A stretch of 64,000 nt of DNA, taken from NCBI GenBank assembly GCA_003482905.1, contig DMXM01000011.1, forward strand, positions 60,783 through 124,782. The letters are read 5' to 3'. The notes beneath the pieces are model-generated. The model was not told where the DNA came from and made no database searches. It worked only from the letters and a program-made list of their open reading frames with translations. This stretch comes from Elusimicrobiota bacterium. Its GTDB lineage: Bacteria > Elusimicrobiota > Elusimicrobia > Elusimicrobiales > UBA9959. Shown here piece after piece: positions 27,274 through 35,827 of this stretch; the stretch's first letter is position 1, and every line of letters begins with the position of its first letter. The translations under genes were made by a program, and so were the position numbers.

Positions 27274-27283
27274 GCGGCGGACA

Positions 27284-27316
27284 AAAGGCGGGGGCGGCGG
27301 CCCCCGCCTTTAAATT
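27284..27316 (+). terminator. Intrinsic terminator after the M18 gene
   Basis: AAAGGCGGGGG-CGGCGG-CCCCCGCCTTT is an 11-bp perfect stem, followed by the A/T-rich AAATTTATT rather than a pure T-run. It ends 9 nt before the next ATG. Confidence 0.7.
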
Positions 27317-27320
27317 TATT

Positions 27321-27827
27321 ATGACCATTAAACTTCTGATCACCGGCGGCACGTTCGACAAGGAATACAACGAGCTCAACGGCGAATTGTTCTTCCGGGC
27401 CACCCACATCGAGGAAATGCTGCAGCTTGGCCGCTCGCGCGTGCCCGTAAAGGTAAAGACCCTGATGATGATAGACAGCCTGTTCATGACGGCCGCCCAC
27501 CGCCGCAAGGTCCTGACGGAATGCCTGGCCTCGAAAGAACGGCGCATAGTCATCACCCACGGCACGGACACCATGCCCGAGACCGCGCGGCTGCTGGGAC
27601 CGGGAATAAAGGATAAAACCGTAGTGCTGACCGGCGCCATGGTGCCTTATAAGTTCGGCTCCTCCGACGGGATGTTCAACCTGGGCTCGGCGCTCTCCTT
27701 CGCGCAGACGCTCCCCCCCGGGGTCTACATAGCCATGAACGGCAGGTATTTCAACTGGAACAACGTGCGCAAGAACAAGACGAAAGGGGAATTCGAAGAA
27801 GCGAAGCTGCCGCCCCGCCGCCAATAA
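27321..27827 (+). CDS. Single-domain asparaginase-like protein
   Basis: A 168-residue protein equal to the N-terminal (catalytic) half of L-asparaginases. It holds LLITGGTFDKEY (first catalytic Thr region), VITHGTDTM (second Thr-Asp) and VVLTGAMVPYKF (catalytic Lys region is altered). Normal asparaginases are about 320-350 residues with a second domain that completes the dimer's active site; here that domain is absent by design, since the stop is followed by a clean terminator and the C-terminus is polar. Such short proteins exist in other genomes; activity is uncertain. The ATG comes 9 nt after a terminator hairpin and has no Shine-Dalgarno. Confidence 0.75.
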   Translation: MTIKLLITGGTFDKEYNELNGELFFRATHIEEMLQLGRSRVPVKVKTLMMIDSLFMTAAHRRKVLTECLASKERRIVITHGTDTMPETARLLGPGIKDKTVVLTGAMVPYKFGSSDGMFNLGSALSFAQTLPPGVYIAMNGRYFNWNNVRKNKTKGEFEEAKLPPRRQ

Positions 27828-27856
27828 AAAAAGCCAGGGCCGCCCCGGGCTTTTCC
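27825..27856. terminator. Bidirectional terminator between asparaginase-like gene and apbE
   Basis: AAAAAAGCC...GGGCTTTT around 27828-27854 forms a hairpin with A-run on the left and T-run on the right. It can end the plus-strand asparaginase-like gene and the convergent minus-strand apbE. Confidence 0.6.
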
Positions 27857-27875
27857 ATTGCCGTTCTCACCCTGC

Positions 27876-28895
27876 CTACCAGAACATGCTTTTCGTTTTC
27901 TCCCACCTGGCGCCGCTGTGATCGTTTTGAAAGACCGTTTCCCTGCCTGCGCCGTCTATCCAGACCGCGGAAGCCCCCTTCATTTTAGAAAGCAGGCTGA
28001 AGGCCTTGTCCCTGCCCATAACGGCCAGCGCGGCCGAAGCCATGAAGCTGTTCTCTTCTATACGCGGAAAATACACCACCAGGTTGGAAAAATTCTCTAT
28101 CGGATAGCCGGTTTTCAGGTCCAGGATGTGGGAATAAAGCTTTCCCTCTATCTGGACGAAATGCTCCCGGCCCGAAGAAGACATCACCACCCCGTCCTCG
28201 AACGCCAACCTGCCGAAGACCTTGCTTTCGTGGAGCGGGTCCATAATATCGTACTCCCAGTCTTTTTTTCCGTAGGCCAGCATATTGCTGCCCAGCCGCA
28301 ATTCCACGGGATAGCCCGCCGCTTTTTCCTTCAGTATCAGGTACGCCCGCGCGAAGCAATAGCCGCGCAGCAAGCCGCCCATGTTTATCTGTACCGGTTT
28401 ATTGAAGCGCACCATCTTGCCGGGCGCGTCCACCTGGATATAGCTGGAGCCGATGCCGGCGAGGGCGCTCGCTATCTCGTCGCGGGCCGGCATTTTGCGG
28501 GTGGAGGCCGCCTCCTTCCAGACCGGCCACAGCGGCGCGAAAGTTATATCGAAAGCGCCGCCGGTCTGACGGTAGTAATCCAGCGACAGCATGAGCAGAT
28601 GGAGGAACTCGTCGTCCACCTTCACCCATTCCCCGTAGGCCTTTTTATTGACCAGCGAAGTCTGGCTGTACGGTTCGTTGAAGCTGAACTCGTCCGAGAC
28701 GCGCTTCCACTCCGCCAGCACGGCGCCGGCGATCCGCCGGCCCGCCTCTTCTCCCGCGCCGTAAACCTTCACCTGCGCCGGCACGTTCATAAGGAACGCG
28801 CCCTGCGTGTAGGCCGGCTCCGGGCTTTTCCCGCAGCCGCCGGCCAGGCCCGACAGGACGAGGACGACGGCGAACTTGTGCGCTAAGTTATTCAC
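27876..28895 (-). CDS. apbE: FAD:protein FMN transferase (ApbE family), lipoprotein
   Basis: A 339-residue periplasmic enzyme of the ApbE family, which attaches FMN to Ser/Thr of target proteins. The GTG at 28895 has GGGG 6-7 nt upstream and is preferred over a TTG five codons earlier. A lipobox (SGLAGGC) gives a lipid anchor. Family blocks are GGAFDITFAPLWPVW, INMGGLLRGY (usually GGxxKG) and SSSGREHFVQIEGKLYSHIL with LKTGYP. The GGIAKG-type motif is changed to GGLLRGY, which is unusual. It lies 35 bp downstream of the first RND gene on the same strand. No clear FMN-bind domain target is seen in the window. Confidence 0.85.
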   Translation of the reverse strand: MNNLAHKFAVVLVLSGLAGGCGKSPEPAYTQGAFLMNVPAQVKVYGAGEEAGRRIAGAVLAEWKRVSDEFSFNEPYSQTSLVNKKAYGEWVKVDDEFLHLLMLSLDYYRQTGGAFDITFAPLWPVWKEAASTRKMPARDEIASALAGIGSSYIQVDAPGKMVRFNKPVQINMGGLLRGYCFARAYLILKEKAAGYPVELRLGSNMLAYGKKDWEYDIMDPLHESKVFGRLAFEDGVVMSSSGREHFVQIEGKLYSHILDLKTGYPIENFSNLVVYFPRIEENSFMASAALAVMGRDKAFSLLSKMKGASAVWIDGAGRETVFQNDHSGARWEKTKSMFW

Positions 28896-28930
28896 GGTAT
28901 GCCCCTTCAAAAAACAGGTTCCTCTTCTTC

Positions 28931-31900
28931 TTACCGCGCCGCCCTGAGCATTAATTTCAGCTTGAGCAGTTTAATGGTGTCGGCAGCCGCTTCGACGCGG
29001 CAGTACAGCAAAGGAACCACGAACAAGGTCAGAAAAGTAGAAACGAGAAGGCCGGCGGTAATGGTTATCCCGAGATCCCTGTAAAGTTCGCTGCCCACCC
29101 CGATAGCCAGCCCCAGGGGAATAGCGTCCGCCAGGGTGGTGCCGACCGTGTTCAAGATCGGGCTGAGCGTGGAACGCCCGGCCTCGACCACGGCCTCGTG
29201 AAGGTCTACCCCCCTGGCCCGCAGGATATTGATGTAGTCGATCATAATGATCGCGCTGCCGACCGTAACGCCGCCGAGCATCAGAATGCCAAGCAGGCCC
29301 ATTATGTTCAAGGGGGCGCCCAGGAGCCTGAGCCCCAGGATAGCGCCGAGAAAGCCCAGAGGCACCGACACCATTATGATCAGGGGCTGGAAGAAGGATT
29401 CGAACTGCGCCGCCATCACCATGTAAACCAGCACCAGCCCGATGGCCAAAGCCTTGAACATCTCACGGAACGAATCCCGCATGGACTCGTTGGCGCCGCC
29501 GATCACGTAAGTGTACCCGGGCTCCCATCCGATCGTATCGAGCAGCCCGCCCGGGCCGGAAAGTTTCTTTACTACCTGGCCGAGAGTGCCGCCCGGCGCG
29601 AGGTTGGCGGTGATAGTGGTGATCCTTTGCCGCTCTTCCCTCTCCATTTTCAGGGGGGCCATATCCCTTTCCAAAGAAGCGACATCCTTCACCTTGATAT
29701 TCCCGGCCACGGGCGACCAGACCACAAGCTCGCCGATCTGGTCGGCCGAGAGCGCCTCCCCTCCCCCGCCCGTCACCCGGATATCGACGTCGCTCGCGTC
29801 CAGATGGAGCCGGGTGGGCACCTTTCCGGAAAGGATGGTTTTTATGTCCGAGGCCAGGGCCTCCGCCGTCAGTCCGAACCTTGCCGCTCTTTCAGGGTCG
29901 ATCTTAATTAGGATCCCGGGGACCTGTTCCTCCAGCGCCACCTTAACACCCTGAATATCCCCCAGCGACAGCAGCCGTTTCTTGATTTCCCGGGAATACG
30001 CGAAAAGCCTGGCCGGATCGTCCCCGATCACTTTTATAGCGAGGTCGCTGCCTCTGCCGCCGCCAAGACCGATATTCGGCAGCGGCGATATTTTTTCCAT
30101 GAAAAAGTCGAGCGACGGGATCAGTGCCAGTTCTTTCCCCAGTTGCCTGATGGACGGGTCCGCGTAGGACGCGTTCTTCATGACCACCAGTATTCTCGCC
30201 TTTGAGGCGGTAATGTCGCTGGCGAAGGTCTTGACGCCGTCCAGTTTCCCGGCCAGTCGTTCCACCTGCGCGGCTATCCTGTCGGTCTCGCCGAGCGAGG
30301 TGTCGGGAGGCAGGAGCAGATTCACATAGAAAGACTCTGATCTGCCCTTAGGCAGGAACTCCATCTCCGGCAGCGAGAACAAGCCGAGCGCGAAAAGGAC
30401 GACGCAGCCCGCCAGCCAATACATCCCCGTCATCGGGTCGGTAATGGTCTTTTTAAGCAGCCTGATATAGCCCGGAAGGAGGAAGTTCTTAAAGCTCTTG
30501 TTGTAGAACCTGTCCCGCAGGGCGACCAGCCGGGAGGGCTTGGGCCGCTCCGGCTGGCCCAGCCCCGCCGGGGACAGGTCCTGCCTGGCGGCCAGCATGG
30601 GCACTATGGTAAAAGAAACGAGCAGCGAGATAGCCATGGAAAAAGATATAGCGTAAGAGATGCTGCTGAAAAGCTGCGCCACCAGTCCCGGCACCATCAG
30701 AACGGGCACAAAGACCGCAAGGATGGTCAGCGTAGACGCCATCATCGCCCCGGACAGCTCCGTGGTGGCCGAAACGGCGGCTTCCCGGACGAGCCTGCCC
30801 TCCTGCACGTGTTTGCCGACGTTTTCAAGGATGATGGACGCGTTATCCACCACCATGCCCAGGCCCAGGGCTATGCCGGTCAATGAAAAGATATTCAGGC
30901 TCACGCCGAAGAACTTGAACAGCATGGACAGGGGAAGTATAGACAGCGGCATGGCGAACAGCGCTATAGAAGTGCTCGATACCCTGCCCAGGAAGAAGAA
31001 CAATGTGAGCCCGCACAGCACGGCCCCGCCCAGGGCGTTGCCTTTCAGCATATCCATCGCTTTGCCGATGTGCACGGATTGGTCGAAGGTCACCGTGAAT
31101 TCCACGTCGGGGAATAGCTGCCTGAGGTTCTCGAGGGTACTTACTACCCCTTCGCAGGCCTGGACGGTGTTCCCTTCCGTCTCTTTAAAAACGGACATCT
31201 GTACGGATTCCATGCCGTTCAGGCGGGCGTAGTTGTCGCGGGCCTTGTCGGCCTCCGCGACTACGGCCACGTCCTTCAGCCTGACCGCGCCTTCGGAAGC
31301 GCTCCTGATCACGATATTCTCTATCTCCGGGATTGTTTTAAACTCGCCCACGGTCCTTACCACAAGGTCCTTGCCGCCCTCCTTGATCACGCCGCCGCGC
31401 CCGGAGACATTCTCCTGTTCCAGCGCCGCCGTGATCTCGTCGACAGACATGCGGCGGGCGCCCAGGCGGGCGCGGTCTATCGCCACCCGGACCTCCCGTT
31501 CGCTGCCCCCGGAAAGCTGCACCAGGGCCACGCCTTTTGACCGTTCGATGACCGGCTTGATCCGCGCCTGAACGGCGGCATAAAGCGCGTGAGCCTGGTC
31601 AGCGGGCAGGGCGCCGGCCCGCGGCCCCCCCTTGCCGGAGAAGTGGATCACCATTATCGGCCAGGAGGCCGGACTGTACTTCTCTACCTGCGGCTCCTCT
31701 ATGCCGGCGGGAAGCTTTCTTCTGGCGCGATCGATCTTTTCTCTCACGTCCAGGCCGGTGACGTCCATTTTAGCGGCCCAGTCAAAGTCCATCACTATGG
31801 TGGAGACGCCGTTCTCGGAAACCGAATATATCTTTTTCAGCTGCTTTACCACGCACAGCTCTTCTTCCAGAGGCCTGGTGACGCGGCTTTCCACTTCTTC

Positions 31901-32062
31901 GGGAGAGGCGTCCGTCAATTTGGTTATAACGCAGAGAGAAGGCTGGTTTATCTCCGGGAACAGGTTGACCGGGAGCCCGCCCCAATTAAGGCTCCCCAGG
32001 AAAACCAACCCGGCGAACAACATGCTGGTGAAAACCGGTCTTTCGACGCAGAATTTAGTCAT
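28931..32062 (-). CDS. RND-family export permease 1
   Basis: A 1043-residue inner-membrane permease of the AcrB/HAE type: a first helix (FTSMLFAGLVFLGSL), a large periplasmic loop, helices 2-6 with the proton-site block LGMVVDNASIILEN, a second large loop, and helices 8-12 with MLGGVTVGSAIIMIDYIN. Length is normal. The start at 32062 comes 5 bp after the PP2C stop, so it is likely translated as part of that operon; no Shine-Dalgarno is evident. No adaptor or TolC is next to it; the only such pair is with permease 2, eight kilobases away. Substrate unknown. Confidence 0.92.
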   Translation of the reverse strand: MTKFCVERPVFTSMLFAGLVFLGSLNWGGLPVNLFPEINQPSLCVITKLTDASPEEVESRVTRPLEEELCVVKQLKKIYSVSENGVSTIVMDFDWAAKMDVTGLDVREKIDRARRKLPAGIEEPQVEKYSPASWPIMVIHFSGKGGPRAGALPADQAHALYAAVQARIKPVIERSKGVALVQLSGGSEREVRVAIDRARLGARRMSVDEITAALEQENVSGRGGVIKEGGKDLVVRTVGEFKTIPEIENIVIRSASEGAVRLKDVAVVAEADKARDNYARLNGMESVQMSVFKETEGNTVQACEGVVSTLENLRQLFPDVEFTVTFDQSVHIGKAMDMLKGNALGGAVLCGLTLFFFLGRVSSTSIALFAMPLSILPLSMLFKFFGVSLNIFSLTGIALGLGMVVDNASIILENVGKHVQEGRLVREAAVSATTELSGAMMASTLTILAVFVPVLMVPGLVAQLFSSISYAISFSMAISLLVSFTIVPMLAARQDLSPAGLGQPERPKPSRLVALRDRFYNKSFKNFLLPGYIRLLKKTITDPMTGMYWLAGCVVLFALGLFSLPEMEFLPKGRSESFYVNLLLPPDTSLGETDRIAAQVERLAGKLDGVKTFASDITASKARILVVMKNASYADPSIRQLGKELALIPSLDFFMEKISPLPNIGLGGGRGSDLAIKVIGDDPARLFAYSREIKKRLLSLGDIQGVKVALEEQVPGILIKIDPERAARFGLTAEALASDIKTILSGKVPTRLHLDASDVDIRVTGGGGEALSADQIGELVVWSPVAGNIKVKDVASLERDMAPLKMEREERQRITTITANLAPGGTLGQVVKKLSGPGGLLDTIGWEPGYTYVIGGANESMRDSFREMFKALAIGLVLVYMVMAAQFESFFQPLIIMVSVPLGFLGAILGLRLLGAPLNIMGLLGILMLGGVTVGSAIIMIDYINILRARGVDLHEAVVEAGRSTLSPILNTVGTTLADAIPLGLAIGVGSELYRDLGITITAGLLVSTFLTLFVVPLLYCRVEAAADTIKLLKLKLMLRAAR

Positions 32063-32067
32063 TGATA

Positions 32068-32811
32068 TTATTTGACCGCGTAAATGAGTATTACGGTGAT
32101 ATCGTCGGTAGACCCCTGCCTGACCGCCAGCTCTATCAGGGTCTCCGATATTTTCCTGATCTTGGGGCCCAGCCTGGCTATCGTATCGCCTACTTCCGCC
32201 CGCTGAACCACGTCGGTAAGCCCGTCGGAGCAAAAAACGAAGTAATCGCCGGGCCTGATCCTTACCGAAGAGAGCCCCGGCTCCGCGCGTTCCTCGGCGC
32301 CGACGGCTTTTGTCACGGCGCCCCGCATCTTATGCGTTTTCGCCTCGTCGGAGGTCAGGTTGCCGCTGTCTACCTGCTCGTTCACCCAGGTATGGTCCGC
32401 GGTAAGCTGCTCCGTCCTGCCGTCCCGCACCAGATAAAGCCGGCTGTCGCCCATATGCCCGATCAGCAGTTCGTCCCCGTCCAGCAGGCCGGCCACTACG
32501 GTACAGGCCATCTCCCTGTATTTCTCTTCGGACCTGCCCAGCTGGTAGATCTTTGAATTCGCCTCGGCGAGCGCCCCGGCGAGCAGCGCGCGGCCCTTGC
32601 CCTGCCCCGCCAGCGCAGCGCCGCCGGTCCCTGCGGCCACGTACGCGGCCATCTCGTCCACGGCCGCCTTCGACGCGACCTCGCCGGAATAATTGCCGCC
32701 GACGCCGTCCGCCACTACGAACAGGCCGGTTTCCGGCGCTATAAGAAAAGAATCCTCGTTACACTTCCTTCCCCTGCCGGTCTGCGACAGGCCGTAAGCC
32801 CTTATCTTCAT
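32068..32811 (-). CDS. PP2C-type Ser/Thr protein phosphatase
   Basis: A 247-residue cytoplasmic phosphatase of the bacterial Stp1/PrpC type. Metal-binding motifs are complete: GRGRKCNEDSF, LFVVADGVGGNYSGE, LIGHMGDSRLYL, FCSDGLTD and GSTDDITVIL. It removes phosphate from Ser/Thr and normally opposes a Hanks-type kinase; no such kinase is in the window. The start overlaps the FHA-PEGA stop by 4 bp (ATGA), and its own stop lies 5 bp from RND permease 1. The FHA-PP2C-RND order recalls the Fha/PppA control of type VI secretion, but no type VI genes are present. Confidence 0.93.
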   Translation of the reverse strand: MKIRAYGLSQTGRGRKCNEDSFLIAPETGLFVVADGVGGNYSGEVASKAAVDEMAAYVAAGTGGAALAGQGKGRALLAGALAEANSKIYQLGRSEEKYREMACTVVAGLLDGDELLIGHMGDSRLYLVRDGRTEQLTADHTWVNEQVDSGNLTSDEAKTHKMRGAVTKAVGAEERAEPGLSSVRIRPGDYFVFCSDGLTDVVQRAEVGDTIARLGPKIRKISETLIELAVRQGSTDDITVILIYAVK

Positions 32812-33887
32812 TTGGACGAGATCCCCCCCGGAGCGGACGCTACCGCGATCCGTCTTTTGAACAGGCCGGTCTCGACGTTTATCGTCATCGCCTCCGGATA
32901 GCCGGGGTGCGAGACCTTCACGCTGAACCTGCCGGCGGGGACGTTCCTCAGAACGCCGGAGCCGGGCATGGGCATATCAACCCCGTTCACGCAGACCTGC
33001 GCGTCGGCGGGGGTCACATTGAACGTCAACTGCGACCTTGGCAGCAGGAGCGCGCGGAGATCCAGGCTGCGCAGGACGGCCAGGCCCGCTAAGGCGCAGG
33101 CCGCCGCCCCGGCGATATAGGCCGCCCTTACCAGCCGCTTTCTCGACCAGAACACCGTACGCAGGACCTCTATTTCTATAACACCCTCTTCAAGGTCCGG
33201 CGCCGCGGAAGCTGACCCCGGGGCGGTTTTGTTCTTGCGGGGGACTTTCAGTATGCTCGTGACGGCAAAACGGTTTTCAGCTTCCTCCTCCCTGGCCGCG
33301 GGTTGCGGGGCGGGGGCAGGCTCCTGAACGGGCGGGGGCGTGGCGATTGTGGCCGCAAAATCGTCCTCAGCGGCCTCCGGCCGGACTTCCGGGGCCGGCG
33401 GAGGGGCCGCGGCCTCAGGCGCGGGCGTCTCCGCCTTGCGCGCAATAATCATAGTGGACTCTCCGTCCCACGCGGGACCCGCCTGGGCGGCCGGGCCGGA
33501 GAACGCCTCCGGGGAGGGTGCCCCGTCCGCGGAAGGCTCCGCTTCCCCTGAGGCCGGAAGGGCCGCCTCCTGCGCCGCCTGCCCGTACCCGCCAGCGGGT
33601 CCGTTCAGGCAGACCAGCGTAAAGCCGCCAATGGTGATATTGTCCCCGTCGCACAGCTCTTTTTCTTTTATCCGCTCCCCGTTCACAAATGTTCCGCCGG
33701 CGCTGCCCAGGTCCGCTATGCGGTAACCGGCCGGTCCCTTCAGCACTTCGGCGTGATTCTCGGAAACATCGGCCTCTCCGGCAAAAGAGATATCGCTCCC
33801 GGCATAGCTTCCTATCCGGGTCTTCTCCCTGTCCAGGAGATATTCCAGCAGCGTTACAGATTGCCTTTGAACCAGTATCCTGTCCAT
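32808..33887 (-). CDS. FHA-domain membrane protein with PEGA domain
   Basis: A 359-residue protein joining both sides of the membrane. Residues about 20-95 are an FHA phosphothreonine-binding domain (TRIGSYAGSDISF, SENHAEVL, DLGSAGGTFVNGERI). A low-complexity Pro/Ala/Glu linker follows to about residue 215. One membrane helix lies at about 249-270, and the outer end (about 287-345, LTFNVTPADAQVCVNG) is a PEGA domain. The FHA part would be cytoplasmic and the PEGA part periplasmic. It starts the FHA-PP2C-RND1 operon. No Shine-Dalgarno near the ATG. A TATAAT lies about 28 nt upstream of it on the minus strand. Confidence 0.85.
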   Translation of the reverse strand: MDRILVQRQSVTLLEYLLDREKTRIGSYAGSDISFAGEADVSENHAEVLKGPAGYRIADLGSAGGTFVNGERIKEKELCDGDNITIGGFTLVCLNGPAGGYGQAAQEAALPASGEAEPSADGAPSPEAFSGPAAQAGPAWDGESTMIIARKAETPAPEAAAPPPAPEVRPEAAEDDFAATIATPPPVQEPAPAPQPAAREEEAENRFAVTSILKVPRKNKTAPGSASAAPDLEEGVIEIEVLRTVFWSRKRLVRAAYIAGAAACALAGLAVLRSLDLRALLLPRSQLTFNVTPADAQVCVNGVDMPMPGSGVLRNVPAGRFSVKVSHPGYPEAMTINVETGLFKRRIAVASAPGGISSK

Positions 33888-33968
33888 AACTATGAGTTGG
33901 CTGCCTCTTTAATAAATTATATTATACTTATTCGCAACCGCCCAGTTTCATGCCGGGGAGCTTCAATT

Positions 33969-34259
33969 ATGAAAATGTTCTTTATCATCTATTCCACCGA
34001 TATCGACAGACAGGTCCTGATCACCCTGAAACAATCAGGCTGCAAGAACTATACCCAGTTCGAGAACATAGTAGGAGTGGGAGACTCCGGCGCCAAGCTC
34101 GGAACGGCGATCGGCCCCGGCACCAACAAGGTTGTCATGATATTGGTGGAAGACGCCCAGGTAAAGGACCTGTGCGTACGTCTTGAAAATCTTAAGAAGT
34201 CGTTCCTGAGAAAACAAGGGCTGAAAGTTATAGTTCTGCCTGTGGAACAAATAATCTAA
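33969..34259 (+). CDS. PG0541-family transporter-associated protein
   Basis: A 96-residue cytoplasmic protein with the PII-like alpha/beta pattern of the PG0541 family: KMFFIIYSTDIDRQVL, SGCKNYTQFENIVG, LGTAIGPGTNKVVMIL and GLKVIVLPVEQII. Members of this family are usually encoded beside RND efflux genes, as here, and are thought to act as regulators; the ligand is unknown. The ATG at 33969 has GGGGAG 8 nt upstream; the longer frame to the left is not supported. It is the only plus-strand gene between two minus-strand RND operons. Confidence 0.75.
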   Translation: MKMFFIIYSTDIDRQVLITLKQSGCKNYTQFENIVGVGDSGAKLGTAIGPGTNKVVMILVEDAQVKDLCVRLENLKKSFLRKQGLKVIVLPVEQII

Positions 34260-34282
34260 GAAGCTCCGGCGTTAGCGGACTG

Positions 34283-35827
34283 TCAGAACAATATCGTCGT
34301 TGAAACAGCGTATTGCCGGGAGGACACCGTTCCGGCGGGGTTGATAGCGTCTTTTGTGGCGCTGACCGCGCCGCTAAGACCCAGCTTGACGGACCGGGCC
34401 AGGCTAAGCGCCAGCTGGGAATTAAGCGCCCGCGTCTCGCTGTCGACCGTATTCTGGTTGTCGTAGTTCCGGCTTTGGCTGCCGTTGACGTTGAGCATGA
34501 TGCTCTCGGTGAAGACCGGCACGGACAGCGCCAGGGATAAGGTCTCGTAAAAGGTTCTGTTCCCGGTCCTGCGGTTCTCGTTCTTAGTATAGCTGTAATT
34601 GGGGGTGAGGTTGAGCCCCAGCAGCAGATTGCCGGGGACGTTCAGCCCCAGGTTGTAGATGAGGGTCCTGGTCGGGTCGGACCGCAGGGTATAGTCCCTG
34701 GACTTGCTGACGCGGCCGTTCGCCAGGACGGTCAGACCGGGCAGCAGCCTTGTGAAAGCGTAGTTCAGGTTGTACCCCAGGTCCTCGACCTCGTCGTTGA
34801 CCACCAGCAGCCTGGTCTTGTTCCTGCTGGCGTTGTAATCGAACCCCACCGAAGGCAATCCCGGAAAACTGAAGCCGAGAGAAAAGAGGGAATTCTGTTT
34901 TTGGACCTTCTCGTTCTCGGCCTTGCTGATGCCGTCCGTTATGCGCGCTTCGGAAACCCTGGCGTTTATATACTCCGAAAATGCGTAGGACAGGTCCATC
35001 GAAAGTTTGCTCTGGTCGCTGTCGACCGCATCTACGCCGGCGGCCTGAAAGTCCCTGTCGCATCTCGAATAGCGGGTGGAGATATTCCATTTATCCCAGT
35101 CCAGCCCCAGCCCGCCCTTAAAGGCCCGGGCGGCGGTCGGCTTCGATTCATCCGTAGTGTCGTTATCCGTCCCCGAATAAGCGAATTCCGTGAACAGGTT
35201 TAAGACCTCCTGCGCCTTGAATTCCGCCTTAACGCCCAGGGTGCTGATCTCCGACGGTTTTTTGCCGGCCCGGTCCTTCAGCGAGGCCTCGTCGTCGGTC
35301 GCGCGGTAGGCGGCCAGGCCCAAAGAGAAACCCGCCGGCAGGTCGTCCTTTGACAGCGCCGCCCCGTAGAGCCGTCTTTCGAATACGCCCTCGGTTTCGT
35401 CGGCTTTGGAGACCAGCAGGTAGACCGGCCGGAAACTGAACCCCGCCGCCTTAATGTTCATCTCGGCGCCGTTCTCGCTGGCCGGAGAACTGAGAGTATA
35501 GTCGGAGAACTGGGGTGAAATATCGCCCGCGGAAATGTCTACGTACGGCGTACGCAGGTCGAGCAGCGCATCCGTCAGGTCGAACTCCATCCGGCCGGGG
35601 GAACCCTCTTTGTAATTTCCCGAGAACCGGCCGCTCAGTGAGACGCTCCCCGCGGTGAGACTGAACTCCAGGGCGCCCTCGCTGACGGGTTTCCCCCGCC
35701 CGCTCCCCTGGCTCGTCAAAACCAGGGAGCCGTCGAACTCCGCGGCCCGCGACGGGAGGACGGCGCAGCCCAGCAGCAGCGGGATCAGGGCTGAAAGAAG
35801 AAGAGGGTTCACGGTCCGATCGTTCAT
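34283..35827 (-). CDS. Predicted outer-membrane beta-barrel protein
   Basis: A 514-residue exported protein with a signal peptide (cut near SRAAE). The rest is alternating-polarity beta strands (for example LGLDWDKWNISTRYSR, LNVNGSQSRNY) with a terminal aromatic residue (YAVSTTILF), typical of large outer-membrane barrels. I do not recognise the family. It overlaps the second RND permease by 4 bp (stop/start ATGA) and ends that operon. A likely role is a partner or additional outer-membrane part of the export complex; this is inference. Confidence 0.6.
   Translation of the reverse strand: MNDRTVNPLLLSALIPLLLGCAVLPSRAAEFDGSLVLTSQGSGRGKPVSEGALEFSLTAGSVSLSGRFSGNYKEGSPGRMEFDLTDALLDLRTPYVDISAGDISPQFSDYTLSSPASENGAEMNIKAAGFSFRPVYLLVSKADETEGVFERRLYGAALSKDDLPAGFSLGLAAYRATDDEASLKDRAGKKPSEISTLGVKAEFKAQEVLNLFTEFAYSGTDNDTTDESKPTAARAFKGGLGLDWDKWNISTRYSRCDRDFQAAGVDAVDSDQSKLSMDLSYAFSEYINARVSEARITDGISKAENEKVQKQNSLFSLGFSFPGLPSVGFDYNASRNKTRLLVVNDEVEDLGYNLNYAFTRLLPGLTVLANGRVSKSRDYTLRSDPTRTLIYNLGLNVPGNLLLGLNLTPNYSYTKNENRRTGNRTFYETLSLALSVPVFTESIMLNVNGSQSRNYDNQNTVDSETRALNSQLALSLARSVKLGLSGAVSATKDAINPAGTVSSRQYAVSTTILF

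Noticed and set aside
28931..33887. Type VI secretion cluster, suggested by FHA plus PP2C
   Set aside because: None of the sheath, tube, baseplate or TssM/L/K genes is present; the membrane parts are RND-type.
33753..33968. Longer start for the PG0541-like gene
   Set aside because: The extension runs over the start of the divergent FHA gene; the ATG at 33969 has GGGGAG at 8 nt and begins the conserved fold.
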